Shown piece by piece: positions 55,448-64,000 of a DNA stretch of 64,000 nt; the stretch's first letter is position 1; every line of letters begins with the position of its first letter. The notes under the pieces were generated by a model. It ran no database searches. It saw only the letters and a program-made list of their open reading frames with translations, and was not told the origin of the DNA. The position numbers and the translations under genes are program-made. This DNA is from Cupriavidus sp. BIS7 (GTDB lineage: Bacteria > Pseudomonadota > Gammaproteobacteria > Burkholderiales > Burkholderiaceae): the NCBI RefSeq assembly GCF_000292345.1, contig NZ_ALOU01000002.1, forward strand, positions 62,001 to 126,000, read 5' to 3'.

Positions 55448-56440
55448 TCAGGATTCCTGCTGAATACCTGCCAGCAGCCACCCGCCGGCACCGGACGCCG
55501 ATTTGGCCAGGTTCCAGACTTCGGCGAACGGCTGGGCCGGCTGGCCAACGTTCTCGCGAATCATGCCCGAGAAGCGCACGCTGGCAATGTGCTGCGCCGG
55601 CGTTGTCTCGATACCGAGCAACTGAGCCTCCAGCGTGACGACGTCGGTCTTGTTGACCTCATTGCCGCGCTCGGACAGATCCATCTTGATCTCGGCAAAC
55701 ATTTCCGGGGTGGTGAACTCGCGGATGTCGTCGAGATTGCCGGCGTCCCAGGCGGCCTGCAGGCGCACGTAATGGACCTTGGCATTGCGCAGGAACGCTT
55801 CGGTGTCGAAGTCGGCCGGCACGCCCCACGGCTGTTGCACGGCCGCGGCTGCCGCGCCGGCTGCCGCGCCACCCATCACGGGGTTGCTGGCCGCCCCGCC
55901 GTAGCTGGCCGGCTCAGCCGATCGCAACGAAGGCTCGGCATCGCGCGACATGCCGCCGTAGTTCGGCGCGCTGCCACCCATGCCCGCGTAGGACGGCTGT
56001 TGCGAGCGTGCGGAGCCGCCACGGAACTTGCGGATCAACCACACTGCCACGAACGCGATCAGCGCAATCAGGATCAGGTTGGACAGGATGCTGGCCGCCG
56101 CGCCACCAAGACCGAAGTGCGAAAGCAGGTAGCCAATGCCCAGGCCGGCTGCCAGGCCGCCGAGCATGCCGCCCCAGTTGCGCTTGGGTGCGGCCGCGGC
56201 GCCGGCGGCACCAGCGGCGCCCGCCGTGGCCGGTGCTGCCTGGCCCGGCTGTGCCGGCTGCTGGGCCGGCGGCGTATTTTGCTGCGCCGGCGCCTGCTGA
56301 CGCTGCTGCGTTACGTTCGACGACTGCTTGCCGACGCTGCGCGAACCGCCCAGGCGCTTGGCGTTCGCGTCGAGCGCCGCCCCGAAGGCCAGTGTCGCGA
56401 TCAGCGTCATGGCCAGGAATTTTCCACGAAAAGATGACAT
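55448..56440 (-). CDS. Tim44-like domain protein
   Basis: The 330-residue product has a signal peptide (about 1-27), a Gln/Ala/Pro-rich stretch (about 40-85), a Gly-rich hydrophobic segment and membrane helix (about 90-138), a low-complexity linker, and a C-terminal Tim44-like domain (about 205-330: DTEAFLRNAKVHYVRLQAAW, EFTTPEMFAEIKMDL). Bacterial members are of unknown function and are often near ubi genes. A terminator follows, so it may end the ubiE transcript. Confidence 0.88.
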   Translation of the reverse strand: MSSFRGKFLAMTLIATLAFGAALDANAKRLGGSRSVGKQSSNVTQQRQQAPAQQNTPPAQQPAQPGQAAPATAGAAGAAGAAAAPKRNWGGMLGGLAAGLGIGYLLSHFGLGGAAASILSNLILIALIAFVAVWLIRKFRGGSARSQQPSYAGMGGSAPNYGGMSRDAEPSLRSAEPASYGGAASNPVMGGAAAGAAAAAVQQPWGVPADFDTEAFLRNAKVHYVRLQAAWDAGNLDDIREFTTPEMFAEIKMDLSERGNEVNKTDVVTLEAQLLGIETTPAQHIASVRFSGMIRENVGQPAQPFAEVWNLAKSASGAGGWLLAGIQQES

Positions 56441-56491
56441 TATCTGCTATCCCCAGTCATTCTCGGCCAGTCATTGGCCGAATATGGCGAA

Positions 56492-57223
56492 TTAATACTT
56501 TCTCCCGACGTGGAGCGCCACTACTCCGCCCGTCAGATTGAAGTATTCGACCTGCTCGAGGCCAGCTTGTTCCATCATGCGTACAAGCAAACCCTGATCC
56601 GGATGCATTCTGATCGATTCGGCCAGATACCGATAGCTAGGGGCATCCCCCGCCACGCGCTCGCCTAACCACGGCAAGACCTTGAACGAATAGACATCGT
56701 AGAACTTTTCGAGCGGCTTCCAGACCTTCGAGAACTCGAGCACCATGACCTTGCCGCCCGGCTTGACCACGCGGCGCATCTCGGCCAGCGCGGCGTCCTT
56801 GTGCGTCATGTTGCGCAGGCCGAATGCCACGGTGACGAGGTCGAAGTAGTTGTCCGGGAACGGGATCTTCTCGGCGTCGCAAAGCGCCACCGGCGTCGCG
56901 ATGCCCTTGTCGAGCAGGCGGTCGCGGCCCACGCGCAGCATCGATTCATTGATGTCGGTCAGCCAGACTTGGCCCGTGGGGCCGGCCTGTTTCGCGAAGG
57001 CCTTGGCCAGATCGCCGGTGCCGCCAGCGATGTCCAGCACCTTCTGGCCCGGGCGCACATTGGCCTGGGCAATCGTGAACACTTTCCAGAGCCGGTGCAT
57101 GCCACCGGACATCAGGTCGTTCATCACGTCGTACTTGCTGGCCACCGAATGGAAAACGCCAGCCACCTTGCCAGCCTTCTCCGCTTCGTCGACCTTCTCG
57201 AACCCGAAGTGGGTTTCGCTCAT
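56492..57223 (-). CDS. ubiE: Ubiquinone/menaquinone biosynthesis methyltransferase UbiE
   Basis: The 243-residue SAM-dependent C-methyltransferase starts [20 protein letters not shown] and has [25 protein letters not shown], the SAM site [17 protein letters not shown] and [25 protein letters not shown]. It adds the C-2 methyl in ubiquinone synthesis. It ends 51 bases before the Tim44-like gene. Confidence 0.97.
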   Translation of the reverse strand: MSETHFGFEKVDEAEKAGKVAGVFHSVASKYDVMNDLMSGGMHRLWKVFTIAQANVRPGQKVLDIAGGTGDLAKAFAKQAGPTGQVWLTDINESMLRVGRDRLLDKGIATPVALCDAEKIPFPDNYFDLVTVAFGLRNMTHKDAALAEMRRVVKPGGKVMVLEFSKVWKPLEKFYDVYSFKVLPWLGERVAGDAPSYRYLAESIRMHPDQGLLVRMMEQAGLEQVEYFNLTGGVVALHVGRKY

Positions 57224-57249
57224 CTCTCGGACTCCAGAACTCGTTCAAA

Positions 57250-57666
57250 TCAATGGTGATGGCCACAGGCGTGGCCGCCGGCCAGCGCCATCGGCGCATC
57301 ACGGTCCAGCCCCGCGTCTTCCAGACGCTTCAGGTAATCCGCCCACAGCGCATCCTGCTGGTCGCCCAGCCGGTACAACAGTTCCCACGAATAAATGCCG
57401 GTGTCGTGGCCATCGTCGAAGCGGATCAGGATCGCGTAATTGCCCACGGGCTCCACCGCCGCGACGCCAACATCGCGCTTGCCGGTCTGCAGCGTTTCCT
57501 GCCCCGGGCCGTGGCCCTGGACTTCGGCGGAAGGCGAGTATACGCGCAACAACTCGAACGGCAGCCGCCAGGTGCGGCCGTTATCGAAGCCGATTTCGAG
57601 CACACGCGATTGCGTGTGCACGGTCAGTGCGGTGGGATGAGGGGTATCTTTTTCGAGGCCAGCCAT
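57250..57666 (-). CDS. DUF971-family protein
   Basis: The 138-residue protein matches DUF971 (GBBH-like N-terminal domain): LTVHTQSRVLEIGFDNGRTW, PFELLRVYSPSAEVQGHGPG, VEPVGNYAILIRFDDGHDTG and YSWELLYRLG. The tail is His-rich (HACGHHH). Members are often near Fe-S or ubiquinone genes; function is unproven. It is 26 bases from ubiE, so co-transcription is likely. Confidence 0.9.
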   Translation of the reverse strand: MAGLEKDTPHPTALTVHTQSRVLEIGFDNGRTWRLPFELLRVYSPSAEVQGHGPGQETLQTGKRDVGVAAVEPVGNYAILIRFDDGHDTGIYSWELLYRLGDQQDALWADYLKRLEDAGLDRDAPMALAGGHACGHHH

Positions 57667-57735
57667 GATGAAGTGCACGACACCGTTCCCGGGCCGCCCT
57701 TCGCCACTGGAGCGAGGCCGGCCACGACGGCGCCG

Positions 57736-59646
57736 TCACGCGTCTTGTACGACCCGATAGCTTACTCCACCGCCCTCCAATTGCCCATCCTGCGGACCGC
57801 CCCCGCTTTCGTCCAGGGCGTTGCCAACCGGCAGGTAGCGCAGGCGACGGCCATGGAACGCGGCCACGGTACTGCGGTGCGCAATGCTGACGATCGCCGC
57901 GTGCGGCAGCGCCTCCACCATCAGCCGGTACATCTCGCCTTCGGTTTCCTCGTCGAGCGCGCTTGTCGCTTCATCCAGGAACAGGTAGTCCGGCTTCTGC
58001 AGCAGCGCGCGCGCAAAGGCCAGCCGCTGCTGCTCGCCCGGCGACAGCCGCAACGACCAGTTGTCGAACACGTCGAGATGCTTGATCAGCATGCCAAGGC
58101 GGGCCTGCTGAAGGACGTTGGCCAGCGCATCGCGCGAATGGGCGTTACCGGCGTCTGGATAGGACAACGCGTCTGCAAGCGTGCCGATCGGCAGGTAACT
58201 GCGTTGCGGCAGGAACAGCATGCGCTTGTGCGGCACCGTGATGCGGCCCTGGCCATAGGGCCAGATGCCGGCCAGCGCACGGAACAGCACGCTCTTGCCG
58301 CAGCCGGAGGGGCCGTTGACGAGCCAGCGCTCGCCCGGCGAAATCGACAGCGAGAATGGCGCCACGAGCGGGCGCTGCCCCGGATGCTTGAGCGGATCGA
58401 CACCTGCATCATCGGGGCTGAATCCGCCGCGCACGGGCAGCGCCAGGCCCAGGCCCGTGATCGTGATGTTGTTGTCGGTCTTGTCGGAGGCCTGCTCCAC
58501 CTCGATGTCGCCCGGGCCTTCGTGGGCACGGTCCTGCCGCTCGGCCACGCGCATCGCTTCCTGGAAGTCGATCAGACGGTTCGCGGCGGCCTTCCAGCCA
58601 ACCAGCGTGGCATAGCTGTCGACGAACCATGACAGTGCGCCCTGCACCTGCCCGAACGCCGAGTTGATCTGCATGAGCCCGCCCAGCGTCAGCTTGCCCG
58701 AGAAATAGCGCGGTGCGGCCACCAGCAGCGGGAAGATGATGGCGAACTGGCCATAGCCCGAGTTCACGAATGTCAGGCGCCGCGTATAGCGCATGAGCTG
58801 GTTCCAGTTGGCCCGGATCCGTTCGAAGCGTGCGCGCAGGCCGGCCTGCTCGGTCGGCTCGCCGCGATAGAGCGCCACCGGCTCGCTGTTCTCGCGCAGG
58901 CGCACCAGCATGAAACGGAAGTTTGCCTCGTACTGTTCCTGCTGGAACGACAGGCCGATCAGCGGCCGCCCGACGAAGTGGGTAATCAGCGAGCCGACTA
59001 CCGCGTACCCGATCGCGAACCAGACCATATAGCCCGGAACGGTCAGTTCCGACCCGCCGAGCGCAAGACTGATCGGGCCCGATACCACCCACAGGATGCC
59101 GATGAACGAGACCAGCGTGACCACCGAGTTGAGCAGGCCCATGGAAAGGGTCAGCGCGCCGTCCGTGAACTGGCGCAGGTCGTCCGCAAGACGCTGGTCG
59201 GGGTTGTCGGTCGAGTGGGTCTGCTCGATGCGGTAGTAGGCCTGGTGGCCGAGCCAGCGCTGCATGAACTTGCCGGTCATCCAGGTGCGCCAGCGCATCT
59301 GCAGCATCATCTGGTAGTACTGGCGCGAGATCGCCAGCACGATGAAGCAGGCGGCTATCCACGAAAATCGCAACAGCAGGGCCTTGAAGGAAACGAAGTC
59401 GCGCTGCTCGATGGCGTTGTAGAACACGCGGTTCCACTCGTTGAGCAGCACGTTGATGTAGACGATGCCCAGGTTCAGCGCCACAACCAGCGTCAGCAGG
59501 CCCAGGCCGGCCTTGCGGTCCTCCGAACTCCAGTAAGGCTTGATCAGCGCCCAGGTGGCGGCCAGGCGCAGCCGGCTCTGGTCTTTGAGTGCCTTGGCCG
59601 GTACTGCCGGGCCGGGCACGATGACGGATGACGGTGTGGTGGACAT
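57736..59646 (-). CDS. SbmA/BacA-type ABC transporter (fused permease-ATPase)
   Basis: The 636-residue product fuses an ABC_membrane_2/SbmA-BacA-like membrane domain (about 1-370: MRWRTWMTGKFMQRWLGHQA, STDNPDQRLADDLRQFTDGA) to an ATPase with Walker A GPSGCGKSVLFRAL, signature LRLSPGEQQRLAFARAL and Walker B YLFLDEATSALDEETE. Relatives (YddA, BacA) import peptides or antibiotics, or take up vitamin B12-like compounds. I chose the ATG at 59646. It is 69 bases upstream of the DUF971 gene. Confidence 0.9.
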   Translation of the reverse strand: MSTTPSSVIVPGPAVPAKALKDQSRLRLAATWALIKPYWSSEDRKAGLGLLTLVVALNLGIVYINVLLNEWNRVFYNAIEQRDFVSFKALLLRFSWIAACFIVLAISRQYYQMMLQMRWRTWMTGKFMQRWLGHQAYYRIEQTHSTDNPDQRLADDLRQFTDGALTLSMGLLNSVVTLVSFIGILWVVSGPISLALGGSELTVPGYMVWFAIGYAVVGSLITHFVGRPLIGLSFQQEQYEANFRFMLVRLRENSEPVALYRGEPTEQAGLRARFERIRANWNQLMRYTRRLTFVNSGYGQFAIIFPLLVAAPRYFSGKLTLGGLMQINSAFGQVQGALSWFVDSYATLVGWKAAANRLIDFQEAMRVAERQDRAHEGPGDIEVEQASDKTDNNITITGLGLALPVRGGFSPDDAGVDPLKHPGQRPLVAPFSLSISPGERWLVNGPSGCGKSVLFRALAGIWPYGQGRITVPHKRMLFLPQRSYLPIGTLADALSYPDAGNAHSRDALANVLQQARLGMLIKHLDVFDNWSLRLSPGEQQRLAFARALLQKPDYLFLDEATSALDEETEGEMYRLMVEALPHAAIVSIAHRSTVAAFHGRRLRYLPVGNALDESGGGPQDGQLEGGGVSYRVVQDA

Positions 59647-59795
59647 GAGGAGCGCCCGGAATGGCCCGCCGCGAAAACCACCGGCAGGCATGTTGTTGTT
59701 CGACTGGTGTCAGACGCACCTACGCAACGGTGGGTTCCGCACCAGACTGTCACGGCACTTTACCAAGGTGGCAAGACGCCGTGCCGGGTGGTTGT

Positions 59796-60230
59796 TCAGT
59801 CAGAGGAATCGAGCGCCGAAAGTGCCGCCCGCAGCGCCGGCAGCCGGCCGGCCAGGTCGGCGATGCGCGTCGGGTCGGCCGCCCGCTGAGGCGCGGCCCA
59901 GATGGCTTCGGGGAAATGCGTGTCCCAGCGGTAGCGCGGGATGATATGCCAGTGCAGGTGCGGCACCATGTTGCCGAAGGCAGCCAGGTTGACCTTGTCC
60001 GGGGCCATCACCTCGCGCACGATCCGCTCCACGCGCGCCACCAGCCGCATCAGCCAGGCCTGGTCGTGCTCGTCCAGATCGGTCAGCTCGGCCACATGGT
60101 CGTTCCAGATCACGCGGCAGAAACCGGGAAAGCGGTCGTGCTCGACCAGGATGACGCGTGCGCGGTCGCCCATCCAGACGAGTTCTCCGCCATCGGCTGC
60201 GCAGAGGGGGCAGTTGGAGAGTCGGGTCAT
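59796..60230 (-). CDS. HIT-family (histidine triad) protein
   Basis: The 144-residue nucleotide-binding protein has the triad HLHWHIIPR (about residues 92-100) and a Cys-rich N-terminus (SNCPLCAADGG), as in several betaproteobacterial HIT proteins. It likely hydrolyses nucleoside phosphoramidates. It starts at ATG 60230 and has its own unit 149 bases before the SbmA-like gene. Confidence 0.9.
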   Translation of the reverse strand: MTRLSNCPLCAADGGELVWMGDRARVILVEHDRFPGFCRVIWNDHVAELTDLDEHDQAWLMRLVARVERIVREVMAPDKVNLAAFGNMVPHLHWHIIPRYRWDTHFPEAIWAAPQRAADPTRIADLAGRLPALRAALSALDSSD

Positions 60231-60254
60231 GGGAGAAAATTAAGATCGTTTTGA

Positions 60255-60380
60255 CTCCCCTCTCCCGCGCGCGGGAGAGGGGTTGGGGGAGAGGGCGCGG
60301 CGGTTCTATCCGCGACAAGTCGTAACTGGAACCTCAATACCCTCTCCCCCACCCCTCTCCCATTTCATGGGAGAGGGGAG
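60255..60380. repeat. Double-hairpin palindromic repeat, copy C
   Basis: Hairpins CCCCTCTCCCGCGCGCGGGAGAGGGG and CCCCTCTCCCATTTCATGGGAGAGGGG close the two ends, with TTGGGGGAGAGGG and CCCTCTCCCCC facing inward. It lies 21 bases from the stop of the FAD oxidoreductase. Confidence 0.9.
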
Positions 60381-60401
60381 CGCACATTTACGGGCAGCGG
60401 T

Positions 60402-63400
60402 TTAAACCAACACCCGCTCAATGCCACCCGCATTGGCCTTCGCCACGTACTCCGGCAGCCAGTTTTCGCCAAGCAGATGCTTTGCCATTTCCACGACGAT
60501 GTAGTCGGCGGTCACCGATGCATCCTCGTTGTAGCGCGACAAACCCTGCAGGCACGACGGGCAGCTTGTCAGGATCTTGACGTCGCCGCCGAAGTTGTCG
60601 GCGCGCAGCTTGTCGGCACCCTTGCGCATTTCCTCTTCCTTGCGGAAGCGGACCTGCGTAGAGATATCCGGGCGCGTCACGGCCAGCGTGCCAGATTCAC
60701 CGCAGCAGCGCTCGTTCTTTTCGATCTTGCCGCCGCCCTGGTTGCCGCCCATCAGGTCGTTGACCAGCTTGGTCGGGTCCATCGTCTTGATCGGCGTGTG
60801 GCACGGATCGTGGTACATGTAGCGCGTGCCGGTCACACCCTCAAGCTTCACGCCCTTCTCGAGCAGGTACTCGTGGATGTCGATGATGCGGCAGCCCGGG
60901 AAGATCTTGTCGAACTCATACCCGGCGAGCTGGTCGTAGCACGTGCCGCAGCTGACCACCACGGTCTTGATGTCGAGGTAGTTCAGCGTATTGGCCACGC
61001 GGTGGAACAGCACGCGGTTGTCGCTGACCATCTTCTCGGCCTTGTCGTACTGGCCGGCGCCGCGCTGCGGGTAGCCGCAGCACAGGTAGCCCGGCGGCAG
61101 CACGGTCTGCACGCCCACGTGCCAGAGCATGGCCTGCGTGGCCAGCCCCACCTGCGAAAACAGCCGCTCCGAGCCGCAGCCCGGGAAGTAGAACACGGCT
61201 TCCGTTTCGGCCGTGGTCAGCTTCGGGTCGCGGATGATCGGCACGATCTCGTTGTCCTCGATGTCGAGCAGCGCGCGCGCCGTCTTCTTGGGCAGGTTGC
61301 CCGGCATCTTCTTGTTGATGAAGTGAATCACCTGCTCCTGCACGGGCGGCTTGCCGACCGTTGCCGGGGGATGCTGGGTCTGCTTCTTCGCGAACTTCTT
61401 GAGCAGTTCGTTGCCCAGCCGCTGCGCCTTGTAGCCCCAGCCGATCATGGCCGCACGGGTCATGTTGATCGTCTGCGGGTTGGTCGCGTTCAGGAAGAAC
61501 ATCGACGCGGCAGTGCCCGGGTTGAACTTCTTCTGGCCCATCTTGCGCAGCAGGTTGCGCATGTTCATCGACACGTCGCCGAAGTCGATCTTGACCGGGC
61601 AAGGCGTCACGCACTTGTGGCACACCGTGCAGTGGTCGGCCACGTCCGAGAATTCGTCCCAGTGCTTGATCGACACGCCACGGCGCGTCTGCTCTTCGTA
61701 CAGGAATGCCTCGATCAGCAGCGAGGTTGCCAGGATCTTGTTGCGCGGGCTGTACAGCAGGTTAGCGCGCGGCACATGCGTGGCGCACACGGGCTTGCAC
61801 TTGCCGCAGCGCAGGCAGTCCTTGACGCTCTCGGCAATCGCGCCGATGTCGCTCTGCTGCATGATGATCGACTCATGCCCCATCAGGCCGAACGACGGCG
61901 TGTAGGCATTGCGCAGATCGGCGCCCGGCAGCAGCTTGCCCTTGTTGAAGCGGCCCTGCGGGTCCACGCGCTGCTTGTAGTCGCGGAATTCGGCGATCTC
62001 GGACTCGGTCAGGAACTCGAGCTTGGTGATGCCGATGCCATGCTCACCCGAAATGACGCCGTCCAGTGAACGCGCCAGCGTCATGATGCGGGCCACCGCG
62101 CGGTGCGCGTCCTGCAGCATGTCGTAGTCGTCCGAGTTCACGGGGATGTTCGTGTGGACGTTGCCGTCACCCGCGTGCATGTGCAGCGCCACGAAAACGC
62201 GGCCACGCAGCACCTGCTTGTGGATCTTCTGCGCTTCGTCGAGGATCGGCTTGAATTCGCCGCCATTGAAGATCTTGCGCAGTTCGGCGCGGATCTCGTT
62301 CTTCCAGCTTACCCGGATGGTACGGTCCTGCAGCAGGTGGAACACCGAGGCATCGGGCTGCGTCTGCAGGCGCTGTTCGAATGCCGGACCCAGCAGGCCC
62401 AGGCCATGCCCGATCAATGCCGCGCGCGCGGTGGCCAGCGGCATGTCCAGGTGGTCCTGCAGATAGCGCCAGCGTCCGCGGATCTCGCGCAGCAGCGTCA
62501 GCGCGTGCTGCACGCGGTCTTCCAGCAGTTCGGCGCTCGGAATTTCGTTGGCGTCGTCGCTGCGGCCCAGCGGCAGGTTGCCGCGCGCGAAGAACGCTTC
62601 AAGCTCGTCGGTCAGCTTGAGCTTGTTCTTGATCGACAGCTCGATGTTGATGCGTTCGATGCCGTCGGTGTACTCGCCCATGCGCGGCAGCGGGATCACC
62701 ACGTCTTCGTTGATCTTGAAGGCGTTGGTGTGGCGCGCGATGGCAGCGGTGCGCGAACGGTCGAGCCAGAACTTCTTGCGGGCCTCCGGGCTCACGGCGA
62801 TAAAGCCTTCGCCGCTCTTGCCGTTGGCCATGCGGATCACTTCCGAGGTGGCGCGGGCCACGGCGTCCTCGTCGTCGCCGACGATATCGCCAATCAGCAC
62901 CATCTTCGGGAACGCATTGCGCTTGCTCTTGGTGGCATAGCCCACCGCGCGCAGGTAGCGCTCGTCCAGATGCTCAAGACCGGCCAGGATGGCACCGCCC
63001 TCGCGCTTCGACTCGCCGTCGAGGTAGTCCTTGATCTCGACGATGCTCGGGATGGCGTCGCGCGGCTGGCCGAAGAACTCCAGGCAGACCGTGCGCATGT
63101 GCTTGGGCATGCGATGCAGGATCCAGCGCGCGCTGGTGATGATGCCGTCGCAACCTTCCTTCTGCACGCCAGGCAGGCCGGCCAGGAACTTGTCGGTAAC
63201 GTCCTTGCCCAGGCCTTCCTTGCGGAACTTGCGGCCTTCGATGGCCAGCGTCTCGGTGCGCAGCACCTTCTCGCCGGGCTTGCGATTGCCGTCCGACCAC
63301 TTCAGTTCGAACGTGGCCACCGGCACCTCGTGGATCTTGCCGAGGTTGTGGTCCATGCGCGTGATCTCGAGCCAGTTGCCCTCGGGATCGACCATGCGCC

Positions 63401-64000
63401 ACCACGCCAGGTTGTCCAGCGCGGTCCCCCACAGCACGGCCTTCTTGCCGCCCGCGTTCATCGCCACGTTGCCGCCGATGCACGACGCATCGATCGAGGT
63501 CGGGTCCACTGCGAACACCAGGCCAGCCTTGTCCGCGGCATCGGCCACGCGGCGCGTGACCACGCCAGCGCCCGAGAAGATCGTCGAGACCTTGCGCGAC
63601 ACGCCGGGCAGGTCGGTCAGTTCGACCTCGCCAAGCTGCTCCAGCTTTTCGGTATTGATGACGGCCGAGAACGGCGTCAGCGGCACGGCGCCGCCGGTAT
63701 AGCCGGTGCCGCCTCCGCGCGGGATGATGGTCAGGCCAAGCTCGAAGCAGCCCTTGACCAGCCCGGCGATCTCTTCCTCGGTGTCCGGGGTCAGCACCAC
63801 GAACGGGTACTCGACGCGCCAGTCGGTGGCGTCGGTCACGTGCGAGACGCGCGACAGGCCGTCGAACTTGATGTTGTCGTGCTCCGTAACCTTGCCAAGC
63901 ACGCGCTGGGCGCGCTTGCGCAGCGCGTATGCGTCGGCGAACTCCTGCTTGAAGTCCTCGATCGCCTGCTTGGCGAACGCCACGAGCTGCTCCACGCGAT
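60402..64000 (-). CDS. Giant FAD-linked oxidase/Fe-S oxidoreductase (D-lactate dehydrogenase-like), 5' end outside window
   Basis: About 1199 codons are visible. The frame continues beyond base 64000, and the first plausible codon (GTG 63995) is probably internal, because the family usually has an N-terminal DUF3683 domain. Visible in order: an FAD-binding domain ([19 protein letters not shown]), a C-terminal FAD-oxidase region ([15 protein letters not shown]), two 4Fe-4S motifs ([11 protein letters not shown] and [12 protein letters not shown]) and two CCG blocks ([12 protein letters not shown] and ERCCGESG). It likely oxidises a 2-hydroxy acid and passes electrons to the respiratory chain. 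Confidence 0.88.
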   Translation of the reverse strand, partial: RVEQLVAFAKQAIEDFKQEFADAYALRKRAQRVLGKVTEHDNIKFDGLSRVSHVTDATDWRVEYPFVVLTPDTEEEIAGLVKGCFELGLTIIPRGGGTGYTGGAVPLTPFSAVINTEKLEQLGEVELTDLPGVSRKVSTIFSGAGVVTRRVADAADKAGLVFAVDPTSIDASCIGGNVAMNAGGKKAVLWGTALDNLAWWRMVDPEGNWLEITRMDHNLGKIHEVPVATFELKWSDGNRKPGEKVLRTETLAIEGRKFRKEGLGKDVTDKFLAGLPGVQKEGCDGIITSARWILHRMPKHMRTVCLEFFGQPRDAIPSIVEIKDYLDGESKREGGAILAGLEHLDERYLRAVGYATKSKRNAFPKMVLIGDIVGDDEDAVARATSEVIRMANGKSGEGFIAVSPEARKKFWLDRSRTAAIARHTNAFKINEDVVIPLPRMGEYTDGIERINIELSIKNKLKLTDELEAFFARGNLPLGRSDDANEIPSAELLEDRVQHALTLLREIRGRWRYLQDHLDMPLATARAALIGHGLGLLGPAFEQRLQTQPDASVFHLLQDRTIRVSWKNEIRAELRKIFNGGEFKPILDEAQKIHKQVLRGRVFVALHMHAGDGNVHTNIPVNSDDYDMLQDAHRAVARIMTLARSLDGVISGEHGIGITKLEFLTESEIAEFRDYKQRVDPQGRFNKGKLLPGADLRNAYTPSFGLMGHESIIMQQSDIGAIAESVKDCLRCGKCKPVCATHVPRANLLYSPRNKILATSLLIEAFLYEEQTRRGVSIKHWDEFSDVADHCTVCHKCVTPCPVKIDFGDVSMNMRNLLRKMGQKKFNPGTAASMFFLNATNPQTINMTRAAMIGWGYKAQRLGNELLKKFAKKQTQHPPATVGKPPVQEQVIHFINKKMPGNLPKKTARALLDIEDNEIVPIIRDPKLTTAETEAVFYFPGCGSERLFSQVGLATQAMLWHVGVQTVLPPGYLCCGYPQRGAGQYDKAEKMVSDNRVLFHRVANTLNYLDIKTVVVSCGTCYDQLAGYEFDKIFPGCRIIDIHEYLLEKGVKLEGVTGTRYMYHDPCHTPIKTMDPTKLVNDLMGGNQGGGKIEKNERCCGESGTLAVTRPDISTQVRFRKEEEMRKGADKLRADNFGGDVKILTSCPSCLQGLSRYNEDASVTADYIVVEMAKHLLGENWLPEYVAKANAGGIERVLV

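Noticed and set aside
60402..63995. Complete FAD oxidase starting at GTG 63995
   Set aside because: The frame stays open to the window edge and the family normally has a further N-terminal domain, so I treat it as truncated by the window.

Overview
The window is a stretch of ordinary chromosome from a high-GC betaproteobacterium. The families, the gene order (tyrS-dtd, rplM-rpsI, aspS with FmdB and DUF502 genes, ubiE/ubiJ/ubiB with a Tim44-like gene, an AtmA-type exporter) and the many GTG starts fit Burkholderiaceae, most likely Cupriavidus or a close relative such as Ralstonia. That placement is inference from gene content; no database was searched. I saw no prophage, insertion sequence, CRISPR array, tRNA or rRNA.

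Layout. 1-7.4 kb: 3' part of purH, then ruvC, a Tat-exported glycerophosphodiesterase, ruvA, ruvB and two small envelope proteins. 6.7-9.9 kb (minus): tyrS, dtd, a PEBP-family protein and a phosphatase. 10-14.5 kb: an M23 peptidase and anmK face erpA, a bactofilin and a membrane coiled-coil protein. 14.7-17.1 kb: rpsI-rplM, a 772-base gap holding a candidate small RNA, an OsmC-family gene and rnpB. 17.2-21.4 kb: DUF3025, pyrC and a tartrate/glycerate pair. 21.5-29.8 kb: a glutamine amidotransferase, the gltIJKL glutamate importer, gdhA, a LysR regulator, a thiol dioxygenase and an Lrp regulator. 29.8-34.5 kb: a GH18-like exported protein with a substituted active site, and an Atm1-type exporter. 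34.6-43.4 kb: a beta-oxidation cluster (thioesterase, enoyl-CoA isomerase/hydratase, DegV, thiolase, FadB, acyl-CoA dehydrogenase, TetR). 43.8-51.1 kb: cardiolipin synthase, mobB, EEP nuclease, nudB, an unknown coiled-coil protein, aspS, DUF502, FmdB. 51.3-60.2 kb: a solute symporter, ubiB, ubiJ, Tim44-like, ubiE, DUF971, an SbmA/BacA-type ABC transporter and a HIT protein. 60.4-64 kb: a giant FAD/Fe-S oxidoreductase running off the right edge.

How the genes fit together. Glutamate uptake (gltIJKL) adjoins glutamate dehydrogenase and a LysR regulator. The fatty-acid genes form one catabolic block with a TetR regulator that has its own palindrome. The peptidase, anmK, bactofilin and coiled-coil genes look like a cell-wall and cell-shape neighbourhood. 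UbiB, UbiJ and UbiE act in ubiquinone synthesis.

The least expected signals are non-coding: (i) a candidate sRNA of about 170 nt at 15.83-16.0 kb that shows an anti-Shine-Dalgarno sequence in a hairpin loop; (ii) two families of palindromic repeats placed within about 30 bases of stop codons; (iii) a nested inverted repeat against the start codon of the GH18-like gene; (iv) two near-perfect operator-like palindromes. Most of the window is otherwise well-known housekeeping genes.
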